Assembly: GCF_008364795.1 (NCBI RefSeq)
Contig: NZ_VTTM01000012.1
Coordinates: 1 to 64,000 of the forward strand
Origin: Azospirillum oryzae
GTDB lineage: Bacteria > Pseudomonadota > Alphaproteobacteria > Azospirillales > Azospirillaceae
Direction of reading: 5' to 3'
DNA: 64,000 bases
The notes beneath the pieces were generated by a model that saw nothing but the letters and a program-made list of their open reading frames with translations, had not been told where the DNA came from and did no database searches. Both the position numbers and the translations under genes were made by a program. This document shows, in pieces, positions 26,686-35,354 of this stretch (positions within the stretch are counted from its first letter, which is position 1; the number at the start of each line of letters is the position of its first letter).

Positions 26686-27342
26686 ATGGATCGGCCGCAC
26701 CTTGCACCCGTCGTCCGACTGCGGCCGGCCTTCAGGGACCGCCGCGCCGTCCGGGCGGCGACGCCTTCGACCCTGCTGACCGGGGCCCTGCTGGCCGGCT
26801 TGGCGCTGGCGCTTTCCGCCTGCGAGACCGTGCCGCCGCCGCCGGCGGCAGCGCCGCCCGCCGCCGGGCTGGAGGACGGGCCGGCCAAGCCCTTCGGTTC
26901 CGGCAAGGGTTGGACCGTCACCATCCACACGCCGACGAACGGCAAGCGTTTCTGCGTCGCGGAGCGCGGGATCCCGGTCGGGCAGAACGCCGCGCCGCGC
27001 CTGACCTTCCGCACCGCCTCCACCGAATCGGGCTTCATCCTGTCGGGCTTCACCCCGTCGGACAGTGGGGCCGTGGTGAAGCCCGGCGAACGTTACGACC
27101 TGACCGTCAGCCCCGATCTGGGAACGCGCCTGTCGCTGAGCGCCCGCGGCCTGCCGAACGGCAGCCTCTATGTCGCCGTGCCGACCAAGGGCTTTCTGGA
27201 GGAAATGGAGCCGCTGGCCCGCGCCCACCGCGTCAGCTTCCGCAGCACCGGCCTTGGTGAACTCGGCACGATGCTGCTGGCGGGATCGTCCTGGGCGATC
27301 AACGCGTCGGACGAATGCCGGATCCTGCACGCGGATTCGTGA
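26686..27342 (+). CDS. Lipoprotein of unknown function
   Basis: 218 aa from the ATG at 26686, which has GGGGAGG 8 bases upstream; the long in-frame sequence before it is antisense to dnaE. After a ~30-residue basic start comes a lipoprotein signal, LLTGALLAGLALALSACETV, with lipobox LSAC. A Pro/Ala linker leads to a ~150-residue mature domain (GWTVTIHTPTNGKRFCVAERGIPVG, RYDLTVSPDLGTRLSLSARGLPNGSLYVAVPTKGFLEEMEPLARA). The beta-rich pattern suggests an envelope protein tethered by lipid. I do not recognise a family. Confidence 0.8.
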   Translation: MDRPHLAPVVRLRPAFRDRRAVRAATPSTLLTGALLAGLALALSACETVPPPPAAAPPAAGLEDGPAKPFGSGKGWTVTIHTPTNGKRFCVAERGIPVGQNAAPRLTFRTASTESGFILSGFTPSDSGAVVKPGERYDLTVSPDLGTRLSLSARGLPNGSLYVAVPTKGFLEEMEPLARAHRVSFRSTGLGELGTMLLAGSSWAINASDECRILHADS

Positions 27343-27438
27343 CGCCTGCCCTTGGTTGCGGGGCGCAGGTCAGCCACGCGGGAAGCGCGCCCCGCATCCG
27401 ATTGACCGCCGCCGCAGCGCCCGTTTAGCCTCCCCATC

Positions 27439-28320
27439 ATGCGTGCTTCCCACATCCTGCTCGCCGTGGCGGTTGCCGCCGTCTGGGGCTTCAACTTCGT
27501 CGCGATCAAGGTCGGATTGCGCGATTTCCCGCCGCTTCTCTTCTCCTGCCTGCGCTTCGCGCTGGCGGCGCTGCCGGTGGTGGTGCTGGGCTGGGGCAAG
27601 GGGCCGCCGGTGCCCTGGCGCTATGTGATCGGCATCGGCGTGATGCTGGGCGTGGTGAAGTTCCCGCTGCTGTTCCTGGGCATCGACGTCGGCATGCCGG
27701 CGGGGCTCGCCTCGCTGGTGCTGCAGGCGCAGGCCTTCTTCACCGCCATCTTCGCCGCCTTCGTGCTGGGCGACCGGCCGGGGCCGCGGCAGATCGGCGG
27801 CATGGTGGTCGCCTTCGCCGGCGTCGGGCTGATCGCGCTGGAGATGCCGGCGGGCGACTCGCTGCTCGGCCTCGGGCTGACGCTGGCCGCGGCGGCGGCC
27901 TGGGGCGTGTCGAACATCGTGATGAAGCAGGCCAAGGCGCCGGACCTGTTCAGCCTGATGGTCTGGGTCAGCCTGATCCCGCCGCTGCCGCTGCTGGCGA
28001 TGTCGCTGGCGCTGGAGGGGCCGGAGCGCATCCTTCACGCCTTCACCACGCTGACGCTGGTCGGGGTCGGCTCGCTGGTCTACATCGCGGCGGCGGCGAC
28101 GCTGTTCGGCTTCGCCGCCTGGGGCTTCCTGATGCGCCATTACCCGGCCAGCCTGGTCGCCCCCTTCTCGCTGCTGGTGCCGATCTTCGGCATGAGTTCC
28201 AGCGCGCTGCTGCTGGGCGAGACCTTCACCGCGGCGAAGCTGGCCGGCGGGCTGCTGGTCTTCGCCGGTCTGGCGCTGTCGGTCCTGAAGCTGCCGTCCC
28301 CGCTGCGGGCGCGGGCCTGA
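27439..28320 (+). CDS. EamA/DMT-family exporter
   Basis: 293 aa with two EamA repeats and about ten membrane helices. It begins MRASHILLAVAVAAVWGFNFVAIKVGLRDFPPLLFSCLRF, the standard EamA start. The second half repeats the pattern (GLGLTLAAAAAWGVSNIVMKQA ... PFSLLVPIFGMSSSALLLGETFTAAKLAGGLLVFAGLALS). It most resembles the O-acetylserine/cysteine exporter (YdeD/EamA) branch, exporting small metabolites or amino-acid derivatives; the substrate is inferred only at family level. It sits alone between a lipoprotein gene and a sensor kinase. Confidence 0.9.
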   Translation: MRASHILLAVAVAAVWGFNFVAIKVGLRDFPPLLFSCLRFALAALPVVVLGWGKGPPVPWRYVIGIGVMLGVVKFPLLFLGIDVGMPAGLASLVLQAQAFFTAIFAAFVLGDRPGPRQIGGMVVAFAGVGLIALEMPAGDSLLGLGLTLAAAAAWGVSNIVMKQAKAPDLFSLMVWVSLIPPLPLLAMSLALEGPERILHAFTTLTLVGVGSLVYIAAAATLFGFAAWGFLMRHYPASLVAPFSLLVPIFGMSSSALLLGETFTAAKLAGGLLVFAGLALSVLKLPSPLRARA

Positions 28321-28363
28321 CCGCCGCGATCCGTCGCCGGTCGGCGGCCCGGAAACCGAAATC

Positions 28364-28386
28364 GTCAAGGTTCTATTAACCTTGAC
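28364..28386. promoter_or_regulatory. Perfect 23-bp palindrome before a sensor kinase gene
   Basis: GTCAAGGTT-CTATT-AACCTTGAC, 9-bp arms without mismatch, ends 17 bases before the kinase ATG at 28404. It is much AT-richer than its surroundings. No T run follows, so an operator is more likely than a terminator of the exporter gene. The final TTGACA-like bases could overlap a promoter. Confidence 0.5.
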
Positions 28387-28403
28387 ATGCTTGACGCGGC
28401 GTT

Positions 28404-30725
28404 ATGGCCTTTGGATCATTCCGCTCGGTCGGTGCGTCACTAAACCATAGGCAAGCTTTGATCTCTCCCGAAAGGACCGCGCAGCCGGACGGTGGCACAC
28501 CGGTTCCGCCGGCCTACCAGTGGCTGGCCCATCTGCGGGCCAGCCGGCCAATGCGCATCCTGCTGCTGATCGGCGGGCTGTCGGTCGCCGTGCTGCTGAC
28601 GGCGACGATCCACTATATCGTCAGCATGCGCGAGCGCGAACTGGCGGGGGCGGAGCGCGAGCTGTCCACCTTGAATCTGTCGCTGGCGGAACAGACGGCC
28701 AGCGCGACGCAGAGCGTCGATCTGGTCCTGACCACCATCATCGAGCAGTTGAAGGCGGAGGGCGTTGCGACGCCCGAGGACTATGTCCGCCGGATGGGCG
28801 GGCGCGACACCTACCAGATGCTGCGCGCGCGGATCACCGGATTGCCGCAGCTGGACGCGGTGACGATGATCGCGGCCGACGGCCACCTGATCAACTTCTC
28901 GCGCTATTACCCGATTCCGCGGGTCAACGTGTCCGACCGGGATTATTTCGCCTATCTGCGCGACCACGACACCACCGAACCCTTCATCAGCGAACCGGTG
29001 CGCAACCGCGGCAACGGCAGCTGGACCATCTATCTGGCCCGCCGGATCAGCGGCCCGGACGGCGGTTTCGTCGGGCTGGTGCTGGGCGCCATCGAGCTGA
29101 GCTATTTCGAGAGGATCTACAAGGCCCTGCAGCCGGATGCCGACGGCAGCATCAGCCTGTGGCGGCGCGACGGCATCCTGCTGGCCCGCCATCCGATGCT
29201 GCCGGATATCGGCCGGCCGCTGGGCCAGGGCCAATTCCTGAAGGTGCTGGAGCATGCGAGGTCGGGCGTCTTCCTCTCCGCCAAGGGGCTGAACGACGGC
29301 GCCCGTCTGGTGGCGACGCGGGCGCTGGCCGACTATCCGCTGGTCGTCAACGTCACCCGCAGGCTGGACGCCGTGCTGAGCGAGTGGCGCATCCAGGCCT
29401 GGACCATCGGGGCCGCCGGAACCATCGGCATCGCCGCACTGCTGCTGTCGCTGTGGGCGCTGGCCCGCCAGTTCAGCGCGTACGAGGCGGCGACCTGGGC
29501 GATGGACGCCGCCCGCCGCGCGGTGGAGGGGCGGGAGCAGGCCGAACACGCCCTGCGCCAAAGCCAGAAGATGGAGGCGATCGGCCAGCTGACCGGCGGC
29601 GTCGCCCATGATTTCAACAATCTTCTCCAGGCCATCGGCATCAATCTGCACGTCATCGACAGCCGCACCGAGGACGAGCGCATCACCGGCCCGGCGCGGC
29701 TGGCCTTGCAGGCGGTGGAGCGGGGGGCGACCCTGACCCAGCATCTGCTGGCCTTCTCGCGCCGGCAGCAGCTTCGCCCGGTCCCGGTCGACGTCGCGGC
29801 GCTGGTGGAGCGGGTCAGCCGCCTGCTCGGCCGCACGCTGGGCCAGTCGGTGCGGATCGAAACGGAGGTCGCGCCCGACCTGTGGCCGGCGATGATCGAC
29901 CCGACCCAGTTGGAAATGGCGGTGCTGAACCTGGCGCTGAACGCCCGCGACGCCATGCCCGGCGGCGGCACGCTGTGGATCCTGGCCGGCAACCGGTCGG
30001 TCGGCGCCGGGCCCGTGCTCGGCATGGCGGCCGGCGACTATGTCGTGCTGCGGGTGCGCGACACCGGCACCGGCATGCCGGCCGAGGTGCAGGCACGCGC
30101 CTTCGAACCCTTCTTCACCACCAAGGAGGTCGGGCGCGGCACCGGGCTGGGCCTCAGCATGGTGCACGGGCTGGCGACCCAGTCCGGCGGCGGGGTGGAG
30201 CTGGACAGCCGGCAGGGGCTGGGCACCACGGTGACGCTCTATCTGCCGCGCGCCCGTCAGGAGGCGGATGCACCCTCCGCCGGACCGGCGTCCACCGGGA
30301 CGGCAGCGCCCCCGGCGCCGGAGACGGAGAGGGCGGACGCGGTGGGCATCGGCGAGGGCTGTGCCGTCCTGCTGGTGGATGACGAGGAGCTGGTGCGCAG
30401 CGCCACCGCCGGCTATCTGGAACAGGCGGGCTTCGCGGTGCGCGAGGCGGCCGACGCGGCGGCGGCCCTCTCGCTGCTCGACCACGGCTTCCGGCCGGAC
30501 GTGATCGTCACCGACCACATGATGCCGGGGATGACCGGTCTGGAGATGGCCCGCACCCTGCGCGCCCGTCGCGACGCGACGCCGATCCTGATGGTCACCG
30601 GCTATGCCGAGGATCTGACCTCCACCGCCGCGGCGCAGGAGGTGGAGCTGACCGTGCTGTCCAAGCCGATCGAACCGTCCCGGCTGGTCCGCTCCATCCG
30701 CGACATGGCGGCGGTGGAGGGCTGA
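28404..30725 (+). CDS. Hybrid sensor histidine kinase with receiver
   Basis: 773 aa. A membrane helix at ~50-70 (MRILLLIGGLSVAVLLTATIHY) and another at ~333-355 enclose a dCache-type periplasmic sensor (RITGLPQLDAVTMIAADGHLINFSRYYPIPRVNVSDRDYFAYL). The kinase has phospho-His in GGVAHDFNNLLQAIGINL (~399), N-box LNLALNARDAMPGGG, DTGTGMP and GTGLGLSMVHGLATQSGG. A C-terminal receiver has its phospho-Asp in DVIVTDHMMPGMTGLEMA (~703). The HDFNN-type H-box with a receiver is a common alphaproteobacterial layout. No partner regulator is adjacent. The first ~45 residues are cytoplasmic and poorly conserved in look, so a later start is possible. Confidence 0.93.
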   Translation: MAFGSFRSVGASLNHRQALISPERTAQPDGGTPVPPAYQWLAHLRASRPMRILLLIGGLSVAVLLTATIHYIVSMRERELAGAERELSTLNLSLAEQTASATQSVDLVLTTIIEQLKAEGVATPEDYVRRMGGRDTYQMLRARITGLPQLDAVTMIAADGHLINFSRYYPIPRVNVSDRDYFAYLRDHDTTEPFISEPVRNRGNGSWTIYLARRISGPDGGFVGLVLGAIELSYFERIYKALQPDADGSISLWRRDGILLARHPMLPDIGRPLGQGQFLKVLEHARSGVFLSAKGLNDGARLVATRALADYPLVVNVTRRLDAVLSEWRIQAWTIGAAGTIGIAALLLSLWALARQFSAYEAATWAMDAARRAVEGREQAEHALRQSQKMEAIGQLTGGVAHDFNNLLQAIGINLHVIDSRTEDERITGPARLALQAVERGATLTQHLLAFSRRQQLRPVPVDVAALVERVSRLLGRTLGQSVRIETEVAPDLWPAMIDPTQLEMAVLNLALNARDAMPGGGTLWILAGNRSVGAGPVLGMAAGDYVVLRVRDTGTGMPAEVQARAFEPFFTTKEVGRGTGLGLSMVHGLATQSGGGVELDSRQGLGTTVTLYLPRARQEADAPSAGPASTGTAAPPAPETERADAVGIGEGCAVLLVDDEELVRSATAGYLEQAGFAVREAADAAAALSLLDHGFRPDVIVTDHMMPGMTGLEMARTLRARRDATPILMVTGYAEDLTSTAAAQEVELTVLSKPIEPSRLVRSIRDMAAVEG

Positions 30726-30815
30726 GCGCGGCCCCGTGAGGTCTCCGGAGGGAACAGGAAGGGGCGTCGCGGCGTTGGAAGGGCGGTCCCAGTCCATTTC
30801 AGCCCCGGAGCAGCC

Positions 30816-31136
30816 ATGAACGCCCAATCCACGATCCGCGACGCTTACGACAGCGTGTTCGAAGGCCACACCAACTTGGGCATGGGCGAGCGCATCGTCT
30901 CGACCGGTCTCGGCCTCGCCGTCGCGGCGGGCGGCCTGCGCAAGGGCGCCAGCATTCCCGGCGCCATCATGGGGCTGGTCGGCGCCGCCCTGGTCGCCCG
31001 TGGCATGAGCGGCCATTGCCCGGTCAAGGAACGCCTGTCCGGCCACCAGCATGACCGGCTGGGCCATGACGGCCCCCGGGGCTCCTATGGCGAGTCGGGG
31101 CATGTCGGCCATTCGCGCATGGCGGAGACCTACTGA
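30816..31136 (+). CDS. DUF2892-like small membrane protein
   Basis: 106 aa. The middle TNLGMGERIVSTGLGLAVAAGGL and a second hydrophobic stretch SIPGAIMGLVGAALVARGMSGHCPV match the pattern of the DUF2892 (YgaP transmembrane) domain, with two membrane helices and a short loop. The C-terminal 40 residues are His/Gly-rich and hydrophilic (GHQHDRLGHDGPRGSYGESGHVGHS), which could bind metal. Function is unknown. It sits between a kinase gene and ggt. Confidence 0.65.
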   Translation: MNAQSTIRDAYDSVFEGHTNLGMGERIVSTGLGLAVAAGGLRKGASIPGAIMGLVGAALVARGMSGHCPVKERLSGHQHDRLGHDGPRGSYGESGHVGHSRMAETY

Positions 31137-31173
31137 CCGGCGGCACGCCGGATCGGATCCGTTCACCGTCTGT

Positions 31174-31196
31174 CGCATTCCATTCACGGGAATGCG
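31174..31196. promoter_or_regulatory. Inverted repeat upstream of ggt
   Basis: CGCATTCC (31174-31181) and GGAATGCG (31189-31196) are perfect 8-bp inverted halves with a 7-base spacer, extended by GT/AC-like flanks. It lies about 135 bases before the ggt start. Either an operator for ggt or an end structure for the DUF2892 gene; the lack of a T run favours the former. Confidence 0.4.
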
Positions 31197-31331
31197 CGAC
31201 GCCATTAACCCTGATGGTGAATTGTTGGGCAGACCAGCGACGGGGTGAAGACCGGGGAAGGCGGGTGTGACATCCTGCCTTCCACCGGGCTGCGGCCCCC
31301 GACCTGACGTCCCGCTCAGGAGATTCACCGC

Positions 31332-33113
31332 ATGTGGTTCCCCGCTATTCGATCCCGTTCCGCCGTTGCGGCGTTGGCGGCGCTCTGCGTCGGCTCGGCC
31401 CTAGGTTCGGCACTCGTGCTGCCGGTGCCGGCGCTCGCCCAGAAGGCCACCTCCGCACCGGCCTCGGTCCGCTACGACATCGGCTACGACATCTTCTATC
31501 CCGTCCGCGGCCAGAACGGGATGGTCGCCTCCGAACACCGGCTGGCGACCGAGATCGGCGTCGACATCCTCAAGCGCGGCGGCAATGCGGTCGATGCGGC
31601 GGTGGCCGTCGGCTTCGCCCTGGCGGTGGTGCTGCCGAACGCCGGCAATGTCGGCGGCGGCGGCTTCATGGTCGTCCATGACGCCAAGAGCGGCAGGGAC
31701 GTCGCCATCGACTTCCGCGAGATGGCCCCGGCCAAGGCCTTCCGCGACATGTATCTCGACCAGCAGGGCAAGGTGGTCCCCGACCGCTCGCTCTACACCC
31801 ATCTGGCGGTCGGCATCCCCGGCACCGTCGCCGGGCTGGCGCATGCGCTGGAAAAATACGGCACGATGAAGCTGGCCGACGTGATGGCCCCGGCGATCAA
31901 GCTGGCGCGGGACGGCTACACCGTCACCCCGCAGCTGGCCGGCCTGCTGGAGGTCGAGCGCGACCATCTGGCGGCGTGGGACGCCACCAAATCCATCTTC
32001 TTCAAGGACGGCCGCCCGCTCACCGCCGGCGAGACGCTGGCCAACCCCGACCTCGCCAATTCGCTGGAGATGATCGCCCAGCAGGGGGCGAAGGCCTTCT
32101 ATGAAGGCGCCATCGCCGAAAAAATCGCGGCGGAGATGGCCAAACACGGCGGCTACATCACCAAGGAGGACCTGAGGGCCTACAAGGTGGTGGAGCGCGA
32201 GCCGGTCAGCGGCACCTACCGCGGCTATACGGTCAAGTCGATGCCGCCGCCCAGCTCCGGCGGGACGCATATCATCCAGATGCTGAACATCCTGGAACGC
32301 TGGCCGCTGAAGGACTACGGCCCCGACAGCGCCAAGGCGATCCACCTGATGGCGGAGGCGATGAAGCTCGCCTATGCCGACCGCTCCGAATATCTGGGCG
32401 ATCCCGACTTCACCAAGGTGCCGGTGAAGGGCCTGACCTCGCGCAAATACGCCGACGAGCTGGCGGCGAAGATCGATCCGGAGAAGGCGACCCCGGCCAG
32501 CAGCATCAAGCCCGGCAAGCCGGCCCCTTACGAGAGCGACCAGACCACCCATTTCTCGGTGGCGGACAGCCAGGGCAACGTGGTCAGCACCACCTACACG
32601 CTGAACCTCAACTTCGGCAGCGGCATCGTCGCCGCGGGCACCGGCATCCTGCTGAACAACGAGATGGACGATTTCTCGGCCAAGCCGGGCGTGCCCAACG
32701 CCTTCGGCCTGGTCGGCGGCGACGCCAACGCCGTCCAGCCCTACAAGCGGCCGCTCAGCTCGATGTCGCCGACCATCGTGCTGAAGGACGGCAAGCCCTG
32801 GCTGGTCACCGGCAGCCCCGGCGGCAGCCGCATCATCACCACCACCATGGAAACGGTGATCGACCACATCGACTTCAACATGAACCCGGCCGAGGCCGCC
32901 GCCCTGCCGCGCGTCCATCACCAGTGGACCCCCGACGAGCTGCGGGTGGAGAAGGGTCTCAGCCCCGATACCGTGCGTCTGCTGGAGCAGATGGGCCACA
33001 AGGTGGCGGTGAAGCCGACGATGGGCCGCACCCAGACCATCCAACTGCGCGACGACGGGCTGTACGGCTATTCCGACCCGCGCAACCCCGACGGCATGAC
33101 GATTGGATATTGA
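31332..33113 (+). CDS. ggt: Gamma-glutamyltransferase
   Basis: 593 aa periplasmic enzyme that hydrolyses glutathione and other gamma-glutamyl compounds or transfers the glutamyl group. A signal peptide (AAVAALAALCVGSALGSALVLPVPALAQ) is followed by the family start GMVASEHRLATEIGVDILKRGGNAVDAAVAVGFAL. The precursor cuts itself before the nucleophile threonine in DQTTHFSVADSQGNVVS. Substrate-binding segments are also present: SSGGTHIIQMLNILE and RPLSSMSPTIVLKDGKPWLVTGSPGGSRIITT. Length is typical. GGAG precedes the ATG. Role in the cell: glutathione recycling as a sulphur or nitrogen source. Confidence 0.96.
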   Translation: MWFPAIRSRSAVAALAALCVGSALGSALVLPVPALAQKATSAPASVRYDIGYDIFYPVRGQNGMVASEHRLATEIGVDILKRGGNAVDAAVAVGFALAVVLPNAGNVGGGGFMVVHDAKSGRDVAIDFREMAPAKAFRDMYLDQQGKVVPDRSLYTHLAVGIPGTVAGLAHALEKYGTMKLADVMAPAIKLARDGYTVTPQLAGLLEVERDHLAAWDATKSIFFKDGRPLTAGETLANPDLANSLEMIAQQGAKAFYEGAIAEKIAAEMAKHGGYITKEDLRAYKVVEREPVSGTYRGYTVKSMPPPSSGGTHIIQMLNILERWPLKDYGPDSAKAIHLMAEAMKLAYADRSEYLGDPDFTKVPVKGLTSRKYADELAAKIDPEKATPASSIKPGKPAPYESDQTTHFSVADSQGNVVSTTYTLNLNFGSGIVAAGTGILLNNEMDDFSAKPGVPNAFGLVGGDANAVQPYKRPLSSMSPTIVLKDGKPWLVTGSPGGSRIITTTMETVIDHIDFNMNPAEAAALPRVHHQWTPDELRVEKGLSPDTVRLLEQMGHKVAVKPTMGRTQTIQLRDDGLYGYSDPRNPDGMTIGY

Positions 33114-33131
33114 GGGAGAGGAGCGACGAGG

Positions 33132-33152
33132 CGCCCGGCTGACGGCCGGGCG
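33132..33152 (+). terminator. Possible hairpin after ggt
   Basis: CGCCCGGC (33132-33139) pairs with GCCGGGCG (33145-33152) around TGACG, 19 bases beyond the ggt stop. The stem is strong but no T tract follows, so it may be a Rho-assisted end or simply a stabilising hairpin. Confidence 0.4.
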
Positions 33153-33324
33153 TCACAATTCCCGTATACAAAGAAAAAACAGCGTGCTTTGGTAACCTGC
33201 GATCTCCCTTGCCGGACGGCACGCGGCAGCGATGCGCCGTGCCTGTTCGGATAAGGCAACGGAACAGTTGGCTTAAGGCGGGCCGGTCGGTTAGCCTTTG
33301 CAGGAGTAAACCGGAGCATTTGCC

Positions 33325-33720
33325 GTGGACAAGGCCTTGGTCGAGAAGAACCGCGAGTGGACCTATCAGCGTGAAGGAAGGCAGCCCGTCACCATCCGGG
33401 TCGCCGATTTCGAGCGCGAGGGGAAGCGCATCGTCGCTTTCCTGGAACAGACCGACATCGCCAAGGCGGCCGGGTCGCCCCAGCCCGCCGTGAATGATTG
33501 GCCCCGCATTGCCGAGGCCTATGCGCAGGAACAGGGCGTGTCGCTGAGCGACATCTATTGGTACGAGCTGCACCCGCGCCGCTTCGCCAATGGCCGGCCC
33601 AACGTGTCGGAATACCGCCCCGGCATGGCCGAATGGCGGTTCGAGACCAGCATCCCGCTCGCCCGCGCCATCGTGGAGCAGCTGGGCTTCGACCCCGACA
33701 ATCTGCCGCTCGACATCTGA
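33325..33720 (+). CDS. Protein of unknown function (131 aa)
   Basis: GTG start at 33325, with GGAG 8 bases upstream. It starts with a hydrophilic segment (VEKNREWTYQREGRQPVTIRVADFEREGKRIVAFLEQTDI), followed by a helical part (DWPRIAEAYAQEQGVSLSDIYWYELHPRRFANGRPNVSEYRP) and WRFETSIPLARAIVEQLGFDPDNLPLDI. No signal peptide or membrane segment is visible, so it is likely cytoplasmic. I do not recognise a family. It is an isolated gene between ggt and the exported protein at 33852. Confidence 0.7.
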   Translation: MDKALVEKNREWTYQREGRQPVTIRVADFEREGKRIVAFLEQTDIAKAAGSPQPAVNDWPRIAEAYAQEQGVSLSDIYWYELHPRRFANGRPNVSEYRPGMAEWRFETSIPLARAIVEQLGFDPDNLPLDI

Positions 33721-33851
33721 TCGTCCTGCATACCGCCCTGGACGCGGCCCCGCGCGCGCAGCCCCTGTGATGCGCCGCGGGACCGGTGTATGATGCCTGC
33801 CGGAGCCATGCGATCGGCGGGGCCGCGGCCTCGCGTCGTGGCGGGAGAGAG

Positions 33852-34277
33852 ATGATGAAGACGGTGCGGAGGGCGGTCGCCCTGGGTGCTGTGATTCTGG
33901 CGGCCGTGGCCGCCGTTGCGGTGGTGTCGGTTCCGGGAACGGCGCAGGCGCGCACGTCGGTGTCGGTCGGCATCGGCATCGGGCCGGTTTTCCCCGGCTA
34001 CGGCTATTACCGCCCCTACCATTATTATGCCCCGCCCCCGCCGGTGGTGCAGTATTACGCGCCGCCGCCGGTCGTCTATGCGCCCCCGCCGCCGGTCCAA
34101 TATTATGCGCCGCCGCCCGCCGCGGTCGGCGTCGATCCGGCCGGTCCGGTCTATTATTCGCGCAGCGGTCAGCAATGCCGCGAATACCAGAGCCGCGCCA
34201 TGGTCGGCGGCCGGTCGCAGCCGGTCTACGGCACCGCCTGTCTCCAGCCCGACGGGACCTGGCGCATCGTCAACTGA
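33852..34277 (+). CDS. Exported surface-antigen-like protein with a Tyr-Pro repeat region
   Basis: 141 aa. The start MMKTVRRAVALGAVILAAVAAVAVVSVPGTAQA is a Sec signal peptide (ATG at 33852 or 33855; GGGAG upstream). The mature protein opens with GIGPVFPGYGYYRPYHYYA, a Tyr/Pro-rich repeat (YYAPPP units repeated several times). It ends in a compact domain, CREYQSRAMVGGRSQPVYGTACLQPDGTWRIVN, with two cysteines. That C-terminal pattern is shared with small rickettsial-type 17 kDa surface-antigen and Lpp-like proteins of alphaproteobacteria. It is probably outer-membrane or periplasmic; function unknown. Confidence 0.75.
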   Translation: MMKTVRRAVALGAVILAAVAAVAVVSVPGTAQARTSVSVGIGIGPVFPGYGYYRPYHYYAPPPPVVQYYAPPPVVYAPPPPVQYYAPPPAAVGVDPAGPVYYSRSGQQCREYQSRAMVGGRSQPVYGTACLQPDGTWRIVN

Positions 34278-34292
34278 AAGCCCCCGCTCGGC

Positions 34293-35354
34293 TCATACGT
34301 CGAGCGGGACCGGATGCGCCAGTTCGTCGGCGTTCTCGTGGTGGATCCTGCAGACCTCGTCCCAGCGCGACAGGAAGGCGTCGAGCAGGGACGGGTCGAA
34401 ATGCCGGCCGCGGTTCTGGACCAGATAGGCGCGCGCCTCCTCCAGCGTCCATGACCGCTTGTAGGGGCGGGTGGAGGTCAGGGCGTCGAACACGTCGGCG
34501 ATGGCGACGATGCGGCCGGACAGCGGGATCCCGGTCCCGGCCACGCCGTTGGGATAGCCGCTGCCGTCGAACTTCTCGTGATGGCTGAGCGCGATCTCCG
34601 CCGCCAGCCGCAGGAGCGGGATATCGCTGTTGGCCAGGATGCGGTGGCCCATGGCGGCATGCTGGCGCATCACCGTCATCTCTTCCGGGGTCAGGCGACC
34701 CGGCTTCAGCAGGATCATGTCGGGAATGCCGATCTTGCCGATGTCGTGCATCGGCGCCGCCTTCATCAGCTCCTGGGCATAGGCGGCGCCGCAGCCGGCC
34801 GCTTCGGCGATCAGCCGCGAATAGAGCGCCATCCGTTCGATATGGGCGCCGGTTTCGGGATCGCGGTATTCGGACGCGCGCGACAGGCGTTTGACCAGTT
34901 CCTCCCCCTGGCGCTGGAGGACGGCGGTCACCCGCTCCACCTCGTCGGCCAGCAGGGCGGCGCGGTCGCGCAGCAGGGCGCGGCTCTGGCGCAGGGCCAG
35001 CAGGTTGCGCAGCCGCGCCTGCACCTCCGGCACGACGACCGGCTTGGTCAGGAAATCGTTGCAACCCTCGTCCAGCGCCCGCACGCGGATGTCGACCGCC
35101 GTGTTGGCGGTGACCATCACCACCGGGACATTGTCCAGCCGCCCATCGTCGCGGATGTGGCGCAGCAGTTCCATGCCGTCCATGTCCGGCATCATCTGGT
35201 CCAAAAGGATCAGGTCGGGTTCGTTCCCGCGCAGCCACTCGACGGCGTCGAGCGGGCTTTCCATCGAGACCGGTTCGACATCGTCCAGCCGGCGGACGAT
35301 GGCGGCCATGATGAACAGGTTGGTGCGGTCGTCGTCGACGATGAGGATGTTCAC
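34293..35354 (-). CDS. HD-GYP response regulator (probable c-di-GMP phosphodiesterase)
   Basis: 353 aa. An N-terminal receiver (MNILIVDDDRTNLFIMAAIV, phospho-Asp in LILLDQMMPDMDG, Lys in FLTKPVV) is linked by a coiled segment to an HD-GYP domain. Metal and substrate residues are visible in GAHIERMALYSR, MHDIGKIGIPD, HAAMGHRIL, ALSHHEKFDGSGYPNG and AIADVFDALTS. The GYP signature is intact, which predicts c-di-GMP hydrolysis and so release from sessile growth. The start codon overlaps the upstream receiver gene by ATGA, so both are translated together. Confidence 0.95.
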   Translation of the reverse strand: MNILIVDDDRTNLFIMAAIVRRLDDVEPVSMESPLDAVEWLRGNEPDLILLDQMMPDMDGMELLRHIRDDGRLDNVPVVMVTANTAVDIRVRALDEGCNDFLTKPVVVPEVQARLRNLLALRQSRALLRDRAALLADEVERVTAVLQRQGEELVKRLSRASEYRDPETGAHIERMALYSRLIAEAAGCGAAYAQELMKAAPMHDIGKIGIPDMILLKPGRLTPEEMTVMRQHAAMGHRILANSDIPLLRLAAEIALSHHEKFDGSGYPNGVAGTGIPLSGRIVAIADVFDALTSTRPYKRSWTLEEARAYLVQNRGRHFDPSLLDAFLSRWDEVCRIHHENADELAHPVPLDV

